A stretch of 64,000 nt of DNA from Prorocentrum cordatum. Taxonomy: Eukaryota > Sar > Dinophyceae > Prorocentrales > Prorocentraceae. Below the pieces are notes generated by a model. It saw nothing but the letters and a program-made list of their open reading frames with translations. It did not search any database and had not been told where the DNA came from. Location: positions 156,273 through 220,272 of the forward strand of contig CAUYUJ010015009.1 of the NCBI GenBank assembly GCA_963575745.1. The letters run 5' to 3'. This document shows positions 30,557 to 40,984 of the stretch, piece by piece. Both the position numbers and the translations under genes were made by a program. How positions within the stretch are numbered: position 1 is the first letter of the stretch; every line of letters starts with the position of its first letter.

Positions 30557-30796
30557 AGGCCTCTCCAGCCCCTCGAGGAACGAGGACCGAGTGATCGAGG
30601 AAGGCTCCAACGTGAACAGCTGTTTGGGCACACCCTGCCCTCTCGTGCTTCTCTCGGGGGGGGGGGGGGGGGCTCGGGCCTGCTGGGCAGCCATCGTACC
30701 TCCCTGCTCCTCTCTCCTGCTCCCCCCCTCCCTCCTTCGGACCTGCCTCATGTAAAAGCAAGCCAATTCAGCATCCCGCGTTCCCTCCTCTCTCCC

Positions 30797-31490
30797 TACC
30801 CTCCTCCTCCTCCTCCTCCTCCTCCTCCTCCTCCATTCCTTCGCCTTATGGGTAACTCCTCCCTGTCGCACCCCGGGGCCGGGCGTTTCGCCTCACACTT
30901 CCTCGCACCTTATGACTCTGGTGCAACAACACATGACAACAGTTTCACACATTGAGGGCGGATCGTTTTCACAATGCGGTCTCGCCCTAGCGCCGCGCAT
31001 ACTCGCTCTAAGAATTTGCGAGTGTTTCACGGATTGAGGGCGGGCCGTTTTCAAAGTGTGGCTCTCGCCTTCGTGCCGCGCGCACTCACTGCAAACATGT
31101 GGAAAAGAGCTTCACATATTGAGAGCTGGTGGTTTTCAAAATGTGGCTGTCGCCTGAGCGCCGCGCACATTCGTTAAAACAAATGCGAAAACTTCACACA
31201 TTGAGGGCTGGTGGCATGGCTCTCGCCTTAGCGCCCAGCGCGTTCGTTTCAAACAATTGCTAGCATTCCACGGGTTGAGGGTAGTTCGTCTTCAAAATGT
31301 GACTCTCGCCTTCGCGCCGCGCGAATTCTTTTAACAATTTGCAAAGCGAGTTTCACGGATTGACGGCGGGTCGTTGTCAAAACGTGGCTCTCGCTAGGGC
31401 GCCGCGCACACTCTCGTTTTAAACATTTGCAATCGTTTCACGGATTGAGGGCGGGGTGTTGTCAACATGTGGCTCTCGCCCCAGCGCTGC
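30797..31490 (-). mobile_element. Composite GGA/82-bp-satellite element, copy C (left end missing)
   Basis: In minus-strand orientation like copy A. A (TCC)n boundary at 30799-30834 is followed by CTCCTCCCTGTCGCACCCC, GGCCGGGCGTTTCGCCTCAC and CTTATGACTCTGG. Seven units are anchored on TTTCACGGATTGAGGGCGG (30943, 31024, 31109, 31192, 31266, 31351, 31436). Spacing is 74-85 bp. The core with the GCATC hairpin is absent; the satellite simply stops at about 31490. Confidence 0.75.
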
Positions 31491-32689
31491 GCACTTTCGC
31501 AAGGGTGGCCATCCCCTGACCATCCCCTGACCAACCCGGGCCATTCCTGGGAGATGTGCTCGTGGGGCTCCTCCAGTGGACAACTCTCGGGGTCTGGCCC
31601 TGGCGGGGGAGGCCATCGGAGCGGGGCTCGTGCTTTGTCGAAGAGTGCCGACGTGGCGCTCACTGTCTGCTGCAAGTAGACGCTGCTGCAGTGCTGGCTG
31701 GGCTTGTGTTAGCGATGCCGGAAAACATGTAAAGAAAGGCGTCAACTCTCTGCGCGAGGCAAGATGTGGCGGCGCTGTCTGCGGGGGGTGCCGTGATTTA
31801 CAGTGCTGCTGGTCGTCGTATTCTGATCGGCTGCTCGAAGTGTCCCTCTGCGCTGTCTTTCTCTCGTCGGAAGCCAACAGAGTGGAGTTGAGCTCGAAGC
31901 GCTCGTCGGCTGGGCCAGGGACAAGCCGTCGTCGCAGAACCTGCTCCTTATCATCAGATGCTGCGAGTGGCGTTTGTCATTGCGCCCCTGTCGCCTCTTG
32001 GGCCGGGTGCCGTCGGTGCCTTGGCGCTCCGTCGGATTTCGCGCGTTGCGTCGGCCGTGGTGCCGGCTGAACTCGTTGGAGCGACGCCGAATCTCATGTG
32101 CATATGTAGGCGCCGACTTTTCTGCGCGAAACAAATTGTGGCGGCTCTGCCTGCTGAGGGTCCCGTGGTCGATGTAGCTGGTCGGCATGCCTTCGCTGGG
32201 CGTCTCGCCCGCTGCCGGCCCTATCGGATGGTGCGGGGTCAACGGGGGGAAATGGTGGAGAGGGTGAGACTGCGATGCCGCTGGAGCACGTCCCCCAGGA
32301 GCCACCGCGCAGCGCGAGCCTGATGGTCCGCTGTCGATTGTGCTCGACTGCGTAAGTGGTGCATTCATTGTGTGGCGTGGTCTTGGCGAGCTCGTGGCTG
32401 CCCGTCTGGGGCGGGCAGGGCGCGCGTCGCGTATCGCGGGCCTCGCCAGTGCTGTTCTTGTAAAGCTTGTCGGGCTTGGCGGTTGTCGCGTGGAACTGGC
32501 GGCTAGGCCTCCTTGCCAGGCAAGGGGCTCTTCCAGTGTCCGCGTAGTCGCCCTCGCCGATCCCATGCTTGTCGGTGACTAGAGACATGCCTCTGCTGCG
32601 GCAGCTGTTGGAATCCGCCGACCCCTTGTGGGTCTCTAGGCGTGTGAGATTATCCCCCCCCATAATCCTCCCCCCCGGGACCCCAAACC
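31491..32689. other. No gene recognised; possible ~368-bp direct repeat
   Basis: 31748-31815 (CTGCGCGAGGCAAGATGTGGCGG and following) and 32116-32183 (CTGCGCGAAACAAATTGTGG and following) align at roughly 75 percent by eye. The minus-strand translations match weakly too. Otherwise nothing recognised. Confidence 0.4.
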
Positions 32690-33365
32690 GGCAATTTGAC
32701 CCCCCCCCTTGGCCGAGCCCGACCCCGGACTGAACGCGCCACAGGGGAGCGGAGGGCTCCAAAACTGGCCAAAAAGGCACCACAACGCACCCCAGACGGT
32801 CCCAGGGGGCAGCGATTCGCCGAAATATCGCCCCTGGACGCCCACGATGGCCTCCAGGCGGCTTCCGAAGCTGCCAAGACGCCTCAAAAGGCCCCCAAGA
32901 TGCGCCCCAAGAAACAAACGTCGTCCCATTCCCTTTCGAAAAACAAGCATTTTTGGCATGCTCGCCTATTCGGTTTTCACAACGTCCCAGGCGGGCAAAG
33001 ACACCTTCAATATCGCCCCCAGACGGCCAAACGGGGCCCCCAAAAAAGGTAGGAGAAGGTCCGACAACAGCCCACGAAGCCCCCAAGACAGCCCAAGAGG
33101 CCCCCAGACGGCTCCAAGACGGAGTCCAGGGGCACCTTTTCGAGCCTTCGGCCCCAAGACGACCCCAGCCTGCCCAAGAACACCCCAAGAGGCCCTGAGG
33201 GACCCCCAAGAGAACCTCAAAGGCCTCCAAGAAACCCCCCAGAAGCCCCCAAGAGGCCCCCAAACTTGGCCCAAGATGCCTCGAGGCGGCCAGATATGGC
33301 CTGCAGACAAGCCAAGATGCTACCAAGAGGCCACAAAACAGCACCAAGAGGTACGATAACAACAA
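32690..33365 (+). repeat. CCAAGANGGCC quasi-periodic block, copy 3
   Basis: The motif CCAAGATGGCC and variants (GGCCCCCAAGATGCG, CCCAAGAGGCCC) are repeated throughout. A small AT-richer island occurs at 32925-32985. It abuts the 3' side of the LINE-E remnant. Confidence 0.7.
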
Positions 33366-33469
33366 CGAGGCAACAGGAACGATGTCGAGCGCCGTGTCAT
33401 GTTTCGGACAAGCCTCGTGAAATGCAGTCCTGGATGCGCAATAGTTAACATAGGGGCCGGCGGATGTGG

Positions 33470-35352
33470 CGCAAGCCTATAGAGTCTCCTCCCTCTCCGC
33501 TTCTGCTGCCGAAGCCATCTCCTCCTGTTTCTCCCGCTCTGGCTTTTGAGCCGCTGTTTCCCCGTCCTGAGCCTCGCCGTTCGTGACCTTGCTGATGATG
33601 GGGGCCTCGTGGCGGCAACTAGCCACGTTGGTCGTGGAGCCGCAGCGGGTGCCATCGATTGCGCCCTTGATGTTGGGCTCGGTCTGCCGTGGGTCGGTCG
33701 CGATGGCCATGTCGGTGGCGCAATTGCGGGTGAAGGCTTCACCTGCCTCGCTGGGCTGGGGCCTTCTCTGCCACTTAGCCTTCCTCCGGATGGCCGTGCC
33801 TCTTCTGGGCTGAGTGGTGCTGGTTGGTCATCCGCCCTGTGTGCCCTTAGCAGTGAGGTCGAGTTCGCCGTGGAGGTGGCGGCCCCAAGACTGGCTGAAG
33901 TGGGTGGCTCGAGGGCGGCCGACCTCCTGTGCGGGGGTGGCGCCCTTGTCGGCCTTGGTGAAGCAGGCGGCGGCGGGGTGCTAGTGCCTCCTGCCATGAG
34001 CGTGTGGACATTCTCCTGGAATCGTTTGCGGTGCTGCTCTGCGCTTTGGCGGAGTGGCTCTCGAAATGGTTGGTGGCGCTGGCGGGGTGCCGTGGATCTG
34101 CTGCTGTGACCACCTCCGCGATTTGGCTCATCTTGGCCTACGTAGGCTACATGTGTGCGGGCAGCATTTGCGCCGCCACCGCTTCCAGAGGAGGGCCCGA
34201 TGGTGCTGGCGGCTGCTGCGCACGTGGCGAGGTCCCAACTTCCTGCTTGGCGCGCGGTGCTGATGTCAGCGAGAACTCTTGGCAGCCTGCTGCGTGACCT
34301 GGTCGAAGCGAGAAGGCGATGCCGTATGAGGTCCTCCTCGACGGCCATGTCCTCGTCGGCGCCCACTGTTGGCACGGTGGGCGCGGTCTCCGCCATCAAC
34401 TGCTCAACGCTTTTGTGCCCGTGCCGTACTGCTTCTTGGGTTTGTCGACTTTGTTCCTCTGTGCTTCTGCCTTTGCCGTTGGCTTCTTCGCAGTGCTGTC
34501 GCAAACCGTGGTCTGCTGGGCGTGCGTCTTGACCACCTGCAACATTCCCCGATTTATTGAAAGCTTGGATGCGATCTCGCTGGTGTCCTCCTTCATCTGG
34601 TTGGCCAGCCTGAACTGCTTCTCAAGGGTCCTGGCGCCCTCAGCGATCTTCATCGTGAAGTTCTTCTTCCTGTACTCGTCCATGTGCGGTTTGGCGTCCG
34701 CGAGCTCCTTGTTGTATTCCTTGTTCTGGGGGAACTCTGAGGGCGTAGCAGCTCGGACGTACATGAGGCTCGGCTCTGCCACAACCAACTCCTCCCATGG
34801 TGGCATGTCCTTATGCTGTTGGTCGGCGCCTTCATTGGACGCCACCGAGTTCTTGCCCTTGCCCTTCTTGTTATTGCCTTTGCCGATGCCCTTGTCCGGT
34901 TGTGTGGGCTGCCGCTGCGCTGCCTTCCAGTGAGAACTGCAGCTGGGGCAGTGCGCGTGCCGCATCTCGACCTTTACGCCACAGCTGCATGCCAATGTTG
35001 CAACGATCGCGTGAATGCTCCGCCAACAGCTGCACCGCGCTGCTTCTGCCCATCGTTGTCGCTGGTGTCGGTGCCAGGCTGACTCAGCCCGGCCAGCCGT
35101 GCCGATGCCTGCGGCGCCCGCGGGCGGGCGCAGGGAGGCGCCGACGGCATTCCTCGCTGCGGAGGCCGTTGGCGCGGCCGCAGTGCCGCAACCCGCGGCA
35201 AAGACCAGGGAGGCGCAGATGGACCCCTGCCGCAAGTGTCGCGCGGCTGCGCGGCGCGCGTCGAGCCCGGCCTCCCGGGCGGTCGATCGCGATCGATCGC
35301 GCCGGGCGCGAGCGATCAGGGCCGACGATCGGCGCCGCCCAGCAGAGGCCAA
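33470..35352 (-). pseudogene. LINE-E: ORF1-like remnant with Cys finger and coiled coil
   Basis: The first frame (35352-34396, 318 codons) has Ala/Arg-rich sequence, then CSCGVKVEMRHAHCPSC at residues about 122-138, a CXC..CX2C finger. It is followed by a Lys/Gly-rich stretch (KGIGKGNNKKGKGKN), then an acidic/Lys-rich helix (ARTLEKQFRLANQMKEDTSE). A frameshift near 34450 leads to 34504-33470, Ser/Pro/Arg-rich. Finger, GKGK linker and coiled coil before a would-be endonuclease match the first protein of many dinoflagellate LINEs. No endonuclease or RT follows, because the CCAAGA block begins at 33365. Its 5' side touches the GGA tract that is also the LINE-B tail. Confidence 0.45.
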
Positions 35353-35380
35353 CTGCGGACAGGGTGTGCCCGCAAATGAC

Positions 35381-35477
35381 TCCTCCTCCTCCTGCTCCTC
35401 CTCCTCCTTCCTCTCCTCCTCCTCCTCCTCCTCCTCTTTCTCCTCCTCCTCCTCCTCCGCCTCCTCCTCCTCCTCCT
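35381..35477 (+). repeat. (TCC)n tract shared by LINE-B tail and LINE-E 5' side
   Basis: On the minus strand LINE-B ends ...GGCTACGCTC and continues as GAG repeats through this tract, after which LINE-E-type sequence starts. One tract thus serves as 3' tail of one element and 5' flank of another. Confidence 0.8.
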
Positions 35478-35502
35478 CGAGCGTAGCCGCGGGCCTGGTC
35501 CA

Positions 35503-36953
35503 TCAGGTCGTTGGGCGGGCGACCTGGTGGCGGACCAGCCTTATGATGGCTCCGCTCGTCCTCGTACTGACCGGGGGCGGTGAGGTCCTAATCTCGTTGT
35601 GAAGGTGAACAGCGTACACGACAACTCTGAATGTGCAGCGAGAGGGCTGACTGAGACCGAGGCGGGCGATAGGACAATTGGGGAGCTGGAGGACACGCGC
35701 GGTGCGAGCCAAGAGGGTGAGAAAGACAGGGCAAGACCAGAGGTGGCGAAGCGAGTGCGGAGGATGCCGGCAACACGGGCAGGGTTCTTGCCCCTGAAAA
35801 TTTGAGGACGTGATCCAACCACCCACTAGGGTTCGCACGATGGCGGCTCTCCAGGAGGGAGGGAGATTGAGAAGGGAGGTGCGTACTTCAGGCCACGGGA
35901 TGAGAGCGATGGTTTGGGCACTGTGCGGGAACCAGGACCTGAGACGTCGAAGAAAGAGTTCTCGGAGCCTGTCGGGGAATAGAAGAGAATGAAGAAGCTG
36001 AGAAAGATGGCGCCGAGGATGGAGTGCGAGGCAGATGACGTTGAGTATGTTGGTGTTGGATATGTTGAAGCTGAAGAATGGCAGGTGCGCGTATATCACG
36101 GAGAGGATCTGAAGCGGGGAACCCTTGTGAGGCTGCTTCGAGGGTGCTGACCATCGCGGGGGACTCCCAGAACTCGGGCCGCAGCTGCGGGCGCCAGAAG
36201 TCGGGCCAACTGCGACCGCTGAGAATGGTGACGAGCGGGAGCGAGTCCTCTGCGCATGACTTCAGGCTGTCGAACAGAGGGCGCCACCCTGGGAAGGTGA
36301 AAAGACTCGCACGCACCAGCTGCGCGACATTCGTGCACCAAATGCTCCTGATGTGTGGGCCGCCCCACTTCTCGAGATTCGGCCAGCCTTGCTCGTCCAC
36401 TCTGTAGCGGGGAAGCTTGAAAGTACTGGCCAGGACGGCCGCCTCTTTTCTCCTCATCTCGGGCAAGAGGAGCTGGTACTGGCCAGCATGCGAGAGGACA
36501 GTGAGCACTCGTCGCGCGTAGATCGATGCCGTTCGCTCCAATGGGGCCCCAACCTCCGACAGAGCACGAGCGCGCTGGAGATACTTGGTCCATGGGGCTC
36601 TCCACGAGGTCCATGGGGAAACCGCGGGGCCCAGCCAGAGGCCGAGGTAGAGCGCCATAGGAGAAATCTCGAAATCCGACCAGTTCGGGGCCAGAGATGA
36701 CAGGAGTCGAAGATAACGACGAGCTAACCTATCTGAGAATTTGTCAGCGAGCGGCACGAGCTTGCACTTCTGCACCTTCAAAGAGAGGCGCGCGAGTGTC
36801 TCCGCCACGCGGAAGGCAGAGGCCAGGACCACCCCATCCTTCAGCTGGAATAAAATTGCGCCTATGTCATCTGCACAGGCCCTTGCTATGCCTTTACCTC
36901 GAGATTCCAGCAAAGCCCTAAACGTGCGAAGAAAAGGATCAGCCCCAATAGCG
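35503..36953 (-). pseudogene. LINE-B ORF2: RT motif C (second copy) to C-terminal knuckle
   Basis: The frame starting at 36913 reads ARACADDIGAILF (motif C with both Asp), LKVQKCKLVPL (motif D), LGLWLGPAVSPW, YARRVLTVLSHAGQYQLLL, GWPNLEKWGGPHIRSIW and GRSWPDFWRPQLRPEFWE. A frameshift near 36070 leads to 36099-35503 with IPWPEVRTSLLNLPPSWR, the knuckle EPCPCCRHPPHSLRHLWSC and the end VRHQVARPTT-stop. It is homologous throughout to LINE-A 7560-6211. Confidence 0.85.
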
Positions 36954-37060
36954 GGAATAAAATTGCGCCTATGCCATCTGCGCAGGCCCTTGCTATGCCT
37001 TTGCCTCGAGATTCCAGCAAAGCCCTAAACGTGCGAAGAAAAGGATCAGCCCCAATAGCG
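36847..37060 (-). repeat. 107-bp tandem duplication within RT motif C of LINE-B
   Basis: 36847-36953 and 36954-37060 are direct copies differing at three positions. Each encodes the end of motif B's helix through motif C. The copy read first on the coding strand has ACADGIGAIL, the second ACADDIGAIL. As 107 is not a multiple of three, the duplication shifts the frame. Confidence 0.95.
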
Positions 37061-37891
37061 AAAAGCGTGCCGCTCGCAGGGCAGCCTTGGAGAATCCCAC
37101 TAGTGACCCAGAAGAGGACCTGTTCGAGACCACCTATGAGGCCAGTGCAGATGACGCCAGAATACAGATCCAAGAGGAGGTGGAGGAGAGCGGGAGGAAG
37201 GGACATTCGTTTCAGGACCGCGAACAGCCAACGCCGGGCCATGGAGGGAAAAGCATGCCCGGAGTCATAACAGAGGGGGGAGGGGGGGCGGAGGAGGGGG
37301 GCACCGCGCATGCTGGCTTGCCGCCCGACGGCGTCGAGCTCCAGAATGTTCTGTCCAAAGTTTCGGCGGGGAACGAAACCGCGTTGGGCCTCGTCGAGGC
37401 CGAGGGGAGGAAGAGAGGGTCAGAGGTTTCACAGAGACTCCCGTGATCACTTTGTTGTCGCAGTTTTTCAGCCCCAAGGGTCTCGTCTCCGCGGGGCGGC
37501 GGGTGCCGGCGGCTTCTCCTGGCGGGTCAGTCCCCTTGGGGATAAAGACTCCTCTGACCTCGTTGTAACCAAAAAGCAAGCTTTGCCCAGAGTGAATCCA
37601 GCGCATCGAATTGCGGGGCACGTCGGCGCCACGAGGAGCGAAGTGCCAAGCGCAGTATGGGAGTCTGTCAGGACCTGGGGCACTGTGGGTCTGGATTTTG
37701 AGGTATCGCTGGATGTGCTGATAGGTGGGGTGGGGTGGGGTGGGGGTGGGGGGGGGGTATCCACGCAACGCATTTGGGGGGGAACCTATCCAGGAAAGCT
37801 TCTGCCTCCTCGTCGCGGTGCTCCTTAGCAGTGAAGATCGGGGCCCACTGCTGAGCCAGATGCGAAAGGATCGCTGAGGGCGTCTGTGCAA
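36954..37891 (-). pseudogene. LINE-B ORF2 RT, motifs 1 to C (first copy)
   Basis: One frame (37891-37265) has HSAPGPDRLPYCAW (motif 1), SLLFGYNEVRGVFIPKG and ETRPLGLKNCDNKVITG (motif 2). Another (37311-36886) has CYDSGHAFPSMARRWL (motif A), TSGILQGCPASGTLFAIGAD (motif B) and ARACADGIGAIL (motif C with Asp to Gly). A GGGGT-repeat/poly-G patch at 37725-37757 disrupts the sequence before motif 1. Motifs A and B are as conserved as in LINE-A. Confidence 0.85.
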
Positions 37892-38663
37892 CTTCGCCTC
37901 CGCTCCTGCGAACGCCCGACAGCATCAGTCTCCGATCGAACGGGGGCCGCAGTCTCGCGAGACGATTGACCCTGCGAGCGCGAGCAGAGACACGGGCGAT
38001 CGCAGACGGGCGCGATAGCCGCTGATCACTAGCCTGGAGAGCACGCTCCGTAGTCTGAGCAGTCTTGAGGTGGAGCTCGTTGGAGAGGGCCGTGAAGAGG
38101 AGAGGGTTGCGGAGGGAGATATCGAACGTGTTCGGGTCCAGGAGGAGGTGCTCTCGGCAAAGAGGATGAGATTGAAAAAGGCGCTGAGCCAAGACCCAGT
38201 CCTGGCGGAACAAAGCTCGAGCCATTCCTCGGGCGACCAGAAATCGGGAAATGTGAATGTGGGGGCGTTTCTGGATGAGCTGGTTTCCGGCGAAACGCGC
38301 CGCCTCCGCCATCAGGAGTTTGTAGTGCTCGTGAGCAGGGGGGGGGGGGGGGGGGCGGTGGTCAACAGAGGCCGCCCGGGTCGCTCGATGTAGAAAGAAC
38401 TTGTACGGGGCCGACGCAAACAGCCCCTTGGGGATCGGCCTGTCCCCTTCAGGCCTGGGCGGTCGCACGCGGATGTGAGCAGCGACAGGCGCGTGGTCGG
38501 AGAGACCCTTCGCGCCCAGCACCTCAGGATGTTCAGTGACCTCCCCGCCCGACGCGTATTGCGAGAGAATCCAGCCAGGCAGCGAGGAGAAGATCCTGTC
38601 CAGGAAACTAAGCGACGAACTTTGACTGTTGAAATGAGTGGGGGAGAGAAGTTCAAACTCCAC
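37892..38663 (-). pseudogene. LINE-B ORF2 end of endonuclease and linker to RT
   Basis: It starts with SFLDRIFSSLPGWILSQYAS and LGAKGLSDHAPV (Ser-Asp-His of the endonuclease, about 38486-38510), then the linker with LIQKRPHIHISRFLVARGMA, ALFRQDWVLAQRLFQSH and ARRVNRLARLRPPFDRRL. LINE-A has the same segments at 8990-9177 and below. A run of 18 G at 38338-38355 extends a Pro stretch absent from LINE-A. Confidence 0.85.
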
Positions 38664-39328
38664 CGTGGGGGGCTAAAGCCCGACTCCAGTCCCTGGGGGG
38701 GGGGGGGGGGCGGGGGTGAGGGTCAGTAAACACACTGAAGTCACCATTCGGGGGGTTGAGAGGGATGGGTTCATGGGATGAGAGGTTCATATCCCCAGCG
38801 ATGAGAACCAATCTATTGAGGGGGTCCCTGTGCCTGCTGAAGCGCGGCGGCCATCGCGCCGAACAAAGCTGCCTTGGCAGCCACGGAGAGGCCGTGGTTG
38901 TGGATGTTTAAGTGCTGGATCCAGCACCCCCCATTCACAGCCCCTATCTCGGTCTGAAGTACGCGGCCAGGGATCAGAGGGGCGGGCGAGACAGGAGGGA
39001 GGGCGCCGCCCAACGAGACCCTGCGGGATTCGGTTGGAAAGAACCGTGGGAAAATGGTGATCACGCCCCCAGTACGAAAACCATTATGAAAGGACCAATG
39101 CGCCTGGAGGGGGAGGAGGAGGGAGTGGAGAAGGCCCCTGACATCGCACGGGGCACCGTGCGTCTCATGCAAAGCGTCAATCGTGCCAGACAGCACGAGA
39201 CGGCGCAGCAGCCTCACTTTTTGCGCCCTCAGTGAGTCATCGTGGTGAAATAGCGCCCTCGCATTCCATGTGACCACTCGCAAGTCGAAGTGAAGCGAAC
39301 CGTCATGCTTGGCTTGACCATGCCACAT
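38664..39328 (-). pseudogene. LINE-B ORF2 start and endonuclease
   Basis: The ATG at 39326-39328 lies 13 nt after the ORF1 stop; this spacing suggests re-initiation or a separate start. The frame reads LRVVTWNARALFHHDDSL, DALHETHGAPCDV (Glu retained, Gln to His), RTGGVITIF and LNIHNHGLS. It stops at 38813 because of a one-base slip; in the next frame the Asp/Asn motif is LIAGDMNLSSHEP. A run of 16 G (38695-38710) follows at the same place as the 15-G run in LINE-A. Confidence 0.85.
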
Positions 39329-39341
39329 GGTACTGAGCGTG

Positions 39342-40562
39342 CTAGGAACTCCACGCTGTCTCCGTGACGGGGCCGAAGGCATCGGCGGCAAGCTGCTGGA
39401 TGCGCTGCGCATCCATACCCTCAGCCCGCATGCTCTCCTTCGCCCGCAACAAATTCGGCATATCTTGACCCTCCACAGGGACGGCCTTGCATATCGGCTT
39501 CCGGCCCAGTAGTATCTCGCCCTCGTGCCTTTCCAGGAAGAAGCGCTTCTGCGGGAACTCGCGGACCAGCACGCCTTTGATCTTCTTGCAGCCCAGCTCG
39601 CGGCGCGCCATCTCCGTGTTCTTGTCAGGACCGACGAACAGGTTGACTGTGCCGTCGGCGATCGATTCCGCTCGGAAGGACCTCCAAATTGGAGGAGCAT
39701 TGCCAGGGGAGGGCGTCTTGAGGGCGCCCAGGACTTGGTTGACCTTCCGCTCGGCGTAGTTCTTGGCACCAGCGAAGCGCATCGTGAATATGATGCCAGC
39801 AGGCTCTTGCTCGTCGAAGGTGTACTCTTGTTCGTTAATGTTGCAGTCTCGCAGCCAGTCCGCCAGGGCGTTCTGCATGTTCGACTTCGTGACCAGCTTC
39901 GGGGAGCGGATGACCACCACTGAGCGGTCGATCTCCCTGTTGAAGCTGGAGCCCGAGATTGGGCGGAGAGGCGGTTGCGGCTCTTCACTCTGGACCACTT
40001 GCAGCTCCTGCCGAAGCTGAGCGATCTGGTTCTCGATGCGGTCCAACCGCTTGTCTTGGTCATCAGCGCGATTTTCCACGCGGTTGATCCTCGATTCCAT
40101 AGCATGGCTGATGTCTCGGAACGACGATGTAATATTATTCGAAACTGATGTGAGGGAGGCCTGCACACTGTTCTGCACTGCTGCAATAGACTGCTGCAAC
40201 GCTGCTTGTACTGCATCCACATGGGCACGAATCGCGACCAATTCCTCTGCAGACTGTGGGCCACCTCCAGGTAGTGGGGGCACTCCATTGCCATGACCAG
40301 GGCACGAACCTGAAGTGGGTGAGGAGGCGCCAGATGCGGCGGCGTGACCTTTTCCCAAACCTTTGTTGTTGACGACCCCGTGCGTTGAGGAGATGACAGC
40401 ACGCTTGCTTGGGGGTTGGCCGTCAGGAAGTTCATCATCAGCATGAAAAGGAGGGCCAGCACGTTGGGGAGTGGCGACCTCCTGCGATGGGAATGTTGGC
40501 ATGGCCTCGAGCGCCTCGAGAGTCGCGGCAGCCGCCGCTTCGCGATGTCCATCGCTCTCCAT
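39342..40562 (-). CDS. LINE-B ORF1 protein (coiled coil + RRM-like)
   Basis: 406 codons from the ATG at 40562; an upstream in-frame ATG at 40679 exists, but the chosen start gives a length like the 402-codon ORF1 of LINE-A and precedes the shared PTFPSQ. It has a Pro/Ser/Gly-rich N-terminal arm and a coiled coil (IRAHVDAVQAALQQSI to ENQIAQLRQELQVVQSEE). The RRM-like segment is FNREIDRSVVVIR...IFTMRFAGAKNYAERKVNQV, and the C-terminal domain has FVGPDKNTEMARRELGCKK. It is uninterrupted despite the broken ORF2. Inferred RNA-binding chaperone of the retrotransposon particle. Confidence 0.8.
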   Translation of the reverse strand: MESDGHREAAAAATLEALEAMPTFPSQEVATPQRAGPPFHADDELPDGQPPSKRAVISSTHGVVNNKGLGKGHAAASGASSPTSGSCPGHGNGVPPLPGGGPQSAEELVAIRAHVDAVQAALQQSIAAVQNSVQASLTSVSNNITSSFRDISHAMESRINRVENRADDQDKRLDRIENQIAQLRQELQVVQSEEPQPPLRPISGSSFNREIDRSVVVIRSPKLVTKSNMQNALADWLRDCNINEQEYTFDEQEPAGIIFTMRFAGAKNYAERKVNQVLGALKTPSPGNAPPIWRSFRAESIADGTVNLFVGPDKNTEMARRELGCKKIKGVLVREFPQKRFFLERHEGEILLGRKPICKAVPVEGQDMPNLLRAKESMRAEGMDAQRIQQLAADAFGPVTETAWSS

Positions 40563-40749
40563 AGCCTGCACGGAACAGATGTGGCGAGAGGGAGACGGGA
40601 GGTACCGTAGGCAGAGCTGGGTGTGCTGCGGACACGCCGCAGGGGAGAAAAGAGTGCGGATACCCTTGTCCTGGGGCAACTCTCCAGGGTCTCACTCGCG
40701 CGCGGCGGGCCAGGCCACTTGAGACGGGGGGTCGAGTTCCCGAAATGGC

Positions 40750-40771
40750 CTTGAGCCAAAATGGCTACGGA
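40750..40771 (-). other. Dinoflagellate spliced leader at LINE-B 5' end
   Basis: Exact 22-nt DinoSL on the minus strand (TCCGTAGCCATTTTGGCTCA then AG), followed by GCCATTTCGGG of the 5' UTR and preceded by (GGA)nGG. It is identical to the copy at 11300-11321, although the sequences downstream of the two SLs differ. Confidence 0.95.
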
Positions 40772-40984
40772 CCCTCCTCCTCCTCCTCCTCCTCCTCCTC
40801 CTCCTCCTCTTCTTCCCCCCCCCCGCCCTCTCTGGGAGGCCGCCTCCCCTCCAGGCCGCCGCAGTTGCCCGCCAACACTAGCAGCGCCGCCAGCGCGGCC
40901 GGGGGGGAGGCGGACAGCCCGCGGAGCGCCCACTCGGAGGCGATGGGGCGCAGGGACTCGGCGAGGAGGGTGCTCCTCGGCATT
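40772..40984 (+). repeat. (TCC)n tract (40772-40815) and short unassigned sequence
   Basis: The TCC tract touches the DinoSL of LINE-B. The following ~170 bp is GC-rich with no recognised content. Confidence 0.8.

Larger units (their letters stand above)
35381..40771 (-). mobile_element. LINE-B: full-length non-LTR retrotransposon, 5' end = DinoSL
   Basis: Same plan as LINE-A: DinoSL (40771-40750), ~187-nt 5' UTR, open ORF1 (40562-39342), ORF2 from ATG 39328 to TGA at 35503, 25-nt 3' UTR ending ACGCTC, GAG tail. ORF2 is broken by several frameshifts, by runs of 16 G (38695-38710) and 18 G (38338-38355), and by a 107-bp tandem duplication of RT motif C. ORF1 and ORF2 proteins are clearly homologous to those of LINE-A but well diverged, so the two are separate insertions rather than a recent segmental duplication. 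Flanks are GGA-type on the element's strand at both ends. Confidence 0.9.

Noticed and set aside
35360-35380. Possible DinoSL relic at the 5' side of LINE-E (GTCATTTGCGGGCACA on minus)
   Set aside because: Only about 9 of 16 positions match the SL, which is not distinguishable from chance despite the suggestive position next to GGA.
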